The notes under the pieces are model-generated. The model did no database searches. It was not told the origin of the DNA and was given only the letters and a program-made list of their open reading frames with translations. From assembly GCA_964548535.1 (NCBI GenBank), contig CAZJRQ010000003.1, positions 1 through 64,000 on the forward strand: a stretch of 64,000 nucleotides of DNA, in the 5' to 3' direction. This document shows positions 60,541-64,000 of the stretch, one piece after another. Numbering within the stretch: the stretch's first letter is position 1; each line of letters starts with the position of its first letter. The translations under genes were made by a program, and so were the position numbers. Source of the DNA: CAZJRQ01 sp964548535. Its GTDB lineage: Bacteria > Bacillota > Clostridia > Oscillospirales > Ruminococcaceae.

Positions 60541-61470
60541 CTATTCTGCTGAGTTTTCCTCACCAACGCTATCAGCATTACTATCGATATCACTATCACT
60601 TGCCGAATTTTCACTGTCATTTATACTTTCTAGAATGCTCTCATCATTTTTCGATTCATCTTTATTAGCCGAATCAAAAAATTTATCAAAACGATTTTCG
60701 CCGTATGTTGACATATAAACCTTTTCAAATTTAATCTCATCAATTGGCTGGATAGATTCTTCATCCTTAACATCATAAGTACAAATTTTATTATAGATAT
60801 CCAAGCCGTCATAAACCTGTCCGAAAATTGTATATTGCTGCGAGAAATTCGGAACACCGCCATGTTCCTTAAATGCACTGACAACTTCCTCATTTCCGCC
60901 AGCTGAATCCAGTTGGTCATTAGTTTCATCATCAAACTTAATTGAGTTTACAAACAAAATTCTGCTGCCAGCCATAATACTTTTATTAAAAGTCGACTTC
61001 TGACCGCCATAAGCTATCAGCGAACCGCCAAACGGCCACAGATTTTTAGAAAGCTCCTGATCAAATTCCTCTTTATTAGTATCGTCATCATCAACACCAG
61101 TACTAGTTTTTGAACCGCCCATAAAATACACACTATCTTGAACAGCAAAAACCTGAGTACCGTTATAGTATCCGTCATTAACAAGATTTGTAAAATACTC
61201 ACAGTAATTAGGTGCTTCATCAGGATAAATAACAGCTTTGAATGTACCAAGATTAGTTTCAAACACTACAACAGGTGCGTCATCCTTAGGAACTTCAAAC
61301 TGAACAAGCTCAATACCCGTTGCCTCAAAAGGAGTTTTTTTAGATGCCTGACAAGCATAAAAAGCCGCAAAAACTATAACAAACAAAATAGCAATTAAAG
61401 ACATTTGAAAAAAAGTGTGCGTTTTTCTTTTCTTGTACGGATCGCGAAGATAATCGTTATTTCTACTCAT
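60541..61470 (-). CDS. Membrane-anchored cyclophilin-type peptidyl-prolyl isomerase
   Basis: 309 residues. An N-terminal helix (~23-43) anchors the protein. The cyclophilin fold follows: VVFETNLGTFKAVIYPDEAPNYCEYFTNLVNDGYYNGTQVF, SLIAYGGQKSTFNKS and FSQQYTIFGQVYDGLDIYNKIC. The usual catalytic Phe/Arg motif (RV/FxxxFMxQGGDP) is altered here (VQDSVYFMGGSK), so activity is uncertain. The last ~40 residues are Ser/Asp/Glu-rich. It starts 19 bp after cysS and is likely on the T-box-controlled transcript. Confidence 0.88.
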   Translation of the reverse strand: MSRNNDYLRDPYKKRKTHTFFQMSLIAILFVIVFAAFYACQASKKTPFEATGIELVQFEVPKDDAPVVVFETNLGTFKAVIYPDEAPNYCEYFTNLVNDGYYNGTQVFAVQDSVYFMGGSKTSTGVDDDDTNKEEFDQELSKNLWPFGGSLIAYGGQKSTFNKSIMAGSRILFVNSIKFDDETNDQLDSAGGNEEVVSAFKEHGGVPNFSQQYTIFGQVYDGLDIYNKICTYDVKDEESIQPIDEIKFEKVYMSTYGENRFDKFFDSANKDESKNDESILESINDSENSASDSDIDSNADSVGEENSAE

Positions 61471-61489
61471 TTTTAAATCCTTTCAATTA

Positions 61490-62905
61490 CTACTTCTTAG
61501 TAATTTTTGTTCCCTGACGTGTTTCTTCAATTACGAAACCTAAATCAGTAATCTGATCTCTTAACTGGTCAGCAAGAGCAAAGTCTTTAGCTTTTCTAGC
61601 CTCTTTTCTCTTTTCAGCCAACTCTAAAATCTCAGCAGGAAGTTCTTGCTCTGCGTCAGAATTCTCAGCAATCTTTTTAGCCTGAGCTAGCAAATCAAGT
61701 GATAAAACCTTATCAAAATCCTCAATAAGTGCAAGCTTTGTCTTAGCATTTGTAGTTGATTTCAGCACATCATATAAAGCAGTAACACCCAACGATGTGT
61801 TCAAATCATTATCCATAGCATCAGAAAAAGCTTTCTTTAGCCGGTCAAATTCAGCGCTATCAATTTCGCCGCTGTTATCTAAAGTCAAAGGTGCGATTTT
61901 AGCAAGTAGCTTATCAAAAGCAACCTTAGCGTTATCCAAATTTTCATAAGAAAATACAAGTGATTTACGATAATGAGAAAGCAAACAGAAAAATCTGTAA
62001 ACTAAAGGAGAATAGCCCTTAGACTCAAGCAGCGAAACAGTCAAAAACTCACCCTTAGACTTGCTCATCTTTCCGCTGTTAATATTCAAATGATGAACAT
62101 GGAACCAATAATTACACCAATTGTGTCCGATTAAAGCCTCACTCTGTGCAATCTCGTTAGTATGATGCGGAAAAGCATTGTCAACTCCGCCGCAATGAAT
62201 GTCAAGATATTCACCGACATATTTCATACTAATACAAGAACACTCAATGTGCCAGCCAGGGTATCCAACACCCCAAGGGCTATCCCACTTTAACTCCTGT
62301 GAGTCAAATTTTGACTTTGTAAACCACAAAACGAAATCAGCTTTATTTTTCTTGTTGGTATCCTCAGTAACACCCTCACGAACACCAACAGCCAAATCTT
62401 CTTCCTTAAAATCATTAAACACATAATACTGCTCGATTTTTGAAGTATCAAAATAAATATTTCCGCCTGCCTCATAAGCATATCCTTTTTCAATAAGATT
62501 AGAAATTGCCTTGATAAAATCACCAATGCAATTAGTAGCAGGCTCAACATATTCAGGTGTTTTGATGTTTAGTTTTTTGCAGTCATCAAAAAATGCGTCA
62601 GTGTAATACTGTGCAATCTCCATAACAGTTTTATGCTCTCTTTTAGCACCCTTAAGCATTTTGTCGTCACCAGTATCACCGTCACTAGTTAAATGTCCAA
62701 CGTCAGTAATATTCATTACACGAGTAACCTCAAGACCAGTATATCTAAGATATTTATCCAAAACATCTTCCATAATATAAGTTCTTAGATTACCGATATG
62801 AGCGTAATGATAAACTGTTGGACCGCAAGTATACATGCTAGCCTTGCCAGCTTCATTTGGTAAAAACTCATCCTTTGAACGTGTAAGCGTGTTATAAAGC
62901 TTCAT
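61490..62905 (-). CDS. cysS: Cysteinyl-tRNA synthetase
   Basis: 471 residues, normal length, class I. The zinc Cys27 is in TCGPTVYHYAHIGNLRTY with HIGN (36-39), further zinc ligands are in GWHIECSCIS and HTNEIAQSEA, and KMSKSKGEF is near residue 280. It charges tRNA-Cys with cysteine. It lies 39 bp after cysE in a T-box-led operon, so it is made when uncharged tRNA-Cys builds up. Confidence 0.97.
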   Translation of the reverse strand: MKLYNTLTRSKDEFLPNEAGKASMYTCGPTVYHYAHIGNLRTYIMEDVLDKYLRYTGLEVTRVMNITDVGHLTSDGDTGDDKMLKGAKREHKTVMEIAQYYTDAFFDDCKKLNIKTPEYVEPATNCIGDFIKAISNLIEKGYAYEAGGNIYFDTSKIEQYYVFNDFKEEDLAVGVREGVTEDTNKKNKADFVLWFTKSKFDSQELKWDSPWGVGYPGWHIECSCISMKYVGEYLDIHCGGVDNAFPHHTNEIAQSEALIGHNWCNYWFHVHHLNINSGKMSKSKGEFLTVSLLESKGYSPLVYRFFCLLSHYRKSLVFSYENLDNAKVAFDKLLAKIAPLTLDNSGEIDSAEFDRLKKAFSDAMDNDLNTSLGVTALYDVLKSTTNAKTKLALIEDFDKVLSLDLLAQAKKIAENSDAEQELPAEILELAEKRKEARKAKDFALADQLRDQITDLGFVIEETRQGTKITKK

Positions 62906-62944
62906 AAAAATTTCCTTTCATGGTGTGTTTATTTAAATTCCTTT

Positions 62945-63592
62945 TTAATTTTCTGATAATTCTGCAACCTTTTTCTCAAGCTTATCCAAACGAACCCTGT
63001 AAGCACAAAGTTCTGATGCAACTGGGTCAGGAATATGAATCTGGTCAAGGTCATTCAAATCATTCTTGCGACCATTTCGACGTACAATTCTAGCTGGAAC
63101 ACCAACCGCTGTGCAGTTTGGAGGAACTTCCGCCAGAACAACCGCATTAGCCGCAACCTTAGCACCGTCACCAACCTTAAAAGGCCCGAGAATTTTCGCT
63201 CCGCATCCTACCATAACATTGTTACCCAAAGTGGGATGTCTTTTACCGTTTTCCTTACCAGTACCGCCAAGAGTACAGCCCTGATAAAGCAAACAGTGGT
63301 CACCAATCTCAGCAGTTTCTCCAATTACAACTCCACTACCGTGATCGATAAGCAACCCCTTACCGATTTTTGCACCAGGATGAATTTCAATTCCCGTAAA
63401 AAATCTCGACACTTGAGAAATTATCCTAGCGATTGTTTTATGATCTTTAACATAAAACCAATGTGCAATTCTATGCGTAATAACCGCATGCACACCAGAG
63501 TATGTTAAAACTACTTCAAGCGAGCTATGAGCAGCAGGATCTCGCTCTTTAACCGACTCTATATCATCTTTAATATTCTTTATAAAAGACAT
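62945..63592 (-). CDS. cysE: Serine O-acetyltransferase
   Basis: 215 residues. It makes O-acetylserine, the carbon precursor of cysteine. The hexapeptide left-handed helix begins IHPGAKIGKGLLIDHGSGVVIGETAEIGDHCLLYQGCTLGGTGKENGKRHPTLGNNV and continues to GVPARIVRRNG; conserved His residues in AHWFY and DHGSG are present. The short N-terminal part is that of the Gram-positive EpsC form. GGACGGAG precedes the start. First gene of the cysteine operon. Confidence 0.96.
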   Translation of the reverse strand: MSFIKNIKDDIESVKERDPAAHSSLEVVLTYSGVHAVITHRIAHWFYVKDHKTIARIISQVSRFFTGIEIHPGAKIGKGLLIDHGSGVVIGETAEIGDHCLLYQGCTLGGTGKENGKRHPTLGNNVMVGCGAKILGPFKVGDGAKVAANAVVLAEVPPNCTAVGVPARIVRRNGRKNDLNDLDQIHIPDPVASELCAYRVRLDKLEKKVAELSEN

Positions 63593-63621
63593 TAAACTCC
63601 GTCCTTTCCAAAAAATCCAAC

Positions 63622-63890
63622 AAATAAAAAACTCCTGAAATCACAAAACTTATGATTTCAGGAGGCAGTTTTCACACTACGGTTCCACTCCGAATTTTTC
63701 TCAACAAAAACATTGAGACTTGAAATCTTTAACGCAGAAATACGGAATGTGGTACTAAAGCTAACTTTTTCCCAAACACTCTGCTAGCAGCCGCACTTCA
63801 CAAACCCTGTCATAAAGTCTTTCACCAACCGACTTCTCTCTGCAATGACACCGCGATGCTACTCTTGCTGTTACGCATTTGATACTCTTT
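63622..63890 (-). ncRNA. T-box leader (tRNA-Cys sensing) of cysE-cysS
   Basis: On the minus strand the T-box core GGAGTGGAACCGTAGTG (63691-63675) is present. Just after it CTCCTGAAATCA / TGATTTCAGGAG (63664-63632) forms a 12-bp terminator stem with a TTTTTTATTTG run. A stem I with AGAGAAGTCGG and GGTGAAAGAC lies upstream. The most plausible specifier is TGC at 63795-63793 in the run gaagTGCggc, which reads cysteine and fits the operon. A putative -10 ATTATA/TATAAT lies at 63897-63892, without a good -35. Confidence 0.88.
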
Positions 63891-63891
63891 A

Positions 63892-63897
63892 ATTATA
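63892..63897 (-). promoter_or_regulatory. Candidate -10 box of the cysteine operon
   Basis: Minus-strand TATAAT (63897-63892). No consensus -35 lies 17 bp upstream (TAACAG), so the promoter call is weak. Confidence 0.4.
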
Positions 63898-63931
63898 TGC
63901 TGAATTTTAAAAATCTGTTACATAATATAAG

Positions 63932-64000
63932 CTATTTACTTGAATCAATATAACCCCAGTAAGCTTTTAAATAAATTCCGCCTGAAATAATAGTCAAAAT
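63932..64000 (-). CDS. Partial gene end running off the window
   Basis: The last 22 codons of a minus-strand reading frame, ending GGIYLKAYWGYIDSSK then TAG at 63934-63932. The visible part is hydrophobic then polar, which suits the end of a membrane protein. Too short for a family assignment; it could be chance. Confidence 0.35.
   Translation of the reverse strand: MLTIISGGIYLKAYWGYIDSSK

Overview
The window is a 64 kb stretch of an AT-rich chromosome from a low-GC Gram-positive bacterium, most likely a Clostridia member of the Ruminococcus/Oscillospiraceae type. The signs are TTGACA/TATAAT promoters with mostly 17-bp spacers, strong AGGAGG-like ribosome binding sites, a T-box leader, MurT/GatD cell-wall amidation, a SpoIID protein, KtrAB, lipoproteins with Thr/Ser-rich tails and a DUF6106 protein. 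The genus is inferred, not shown. Two runs of exactly 100 N (7406-7505 and 32754-32853) mark scaffold joins of a draft or metagenome assembly. No rRNA, tRNA, CRISPR array, prophage or transposase gene was found.

Layout. 0.1-1.3 kb: a three-gene operon (DUF4177-like, GyrI-like, Cdd1-like). 1.8-2.3 kb: a flavin reductase-like gene. 2.8-13.5 kb: an arginine supercluster argG, argH, argC (broken by a gap), argJ, argB, argD, argF, with a pentapeptide-repeat gene and three uncharacterised membrane-protein genes set between the enzymes, several with overlapping start and stop codons. 13.8-17.9 kb (minus): a surface-polymer operon with a GT2 glycosyltransferase, a CDP-glycerol-type polymerase and a Wzm/Wzt-type exporter whose ATPase carries an FN3 domain. 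18-20 kb (minus): murT-gatD. 20.5-22.6 kb (plus): ktrB-ktrA with an unusual leader. 22.7-27.7 kb (minus): a WG-repeat lipoprotein, an ArsC/Spx-like gene, dtd, an aldose epimerase, an SH3 lipoprotein and an amidohydrolase. 28-32.7 kb (plus): a large vWA/calcium-repeat protein, an anchored secreted protein and a lipoprotein. 32.9-36 kb (minus): DUF6106, acpS, nnrE/D and a lipoprotein. 36.3-43.5 kb (plus): an iron alcohol dehydrogenase, a YtrA-type GntR/ABC operon, and a degenerate GGDEF sensor with an orphan solute-binding lipoprotein. 43.5-46.2 kb (minus): a Ca2+ P-type ATPase. 46.5-49.4 kb (plus): PTS enzyme I and SpoIID. 49.4-53 kb (minus): a heterodimeric ABC exporter. 53.3-55.4 kb (plus): a two-component system. 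55.5-63.9 kb (minus): glycogen phosphorylase, a zinc-ribbon membrane protein, a PPIase lipoprotein, and a T-box-controlled cysE-cysS-cyclophilin operon.

How the genes work together. The arginine cluster holds the whole route from glutamate through the acetylated cycle (argJ, B, C, D) to ornithine and on to arginine (argF, G, H). carAB is not in the window. The 13.8-20 kb genes concern envelope polymers and peptidoglycan amidation. The cysteine operon joins cysteine precursor synthesis and tRNA charging under one tRNA-sensing leader.

Most unusual items: the ktrB leader with a seven-codon ORF and a sequestered ribosome binding site; the FN3-bearing exporter ATPase; the GGDEF protein with EKHEF in place of GGDEF beside an orphan binding protein; a GC-rich triple-hairpin element between 12-bp direct repeats after argF; the operator-like palindromes before argG; the hairpin between ribosome binding site and start of the histidine kinase; and the extra membrane genes inside the arginine cluster.
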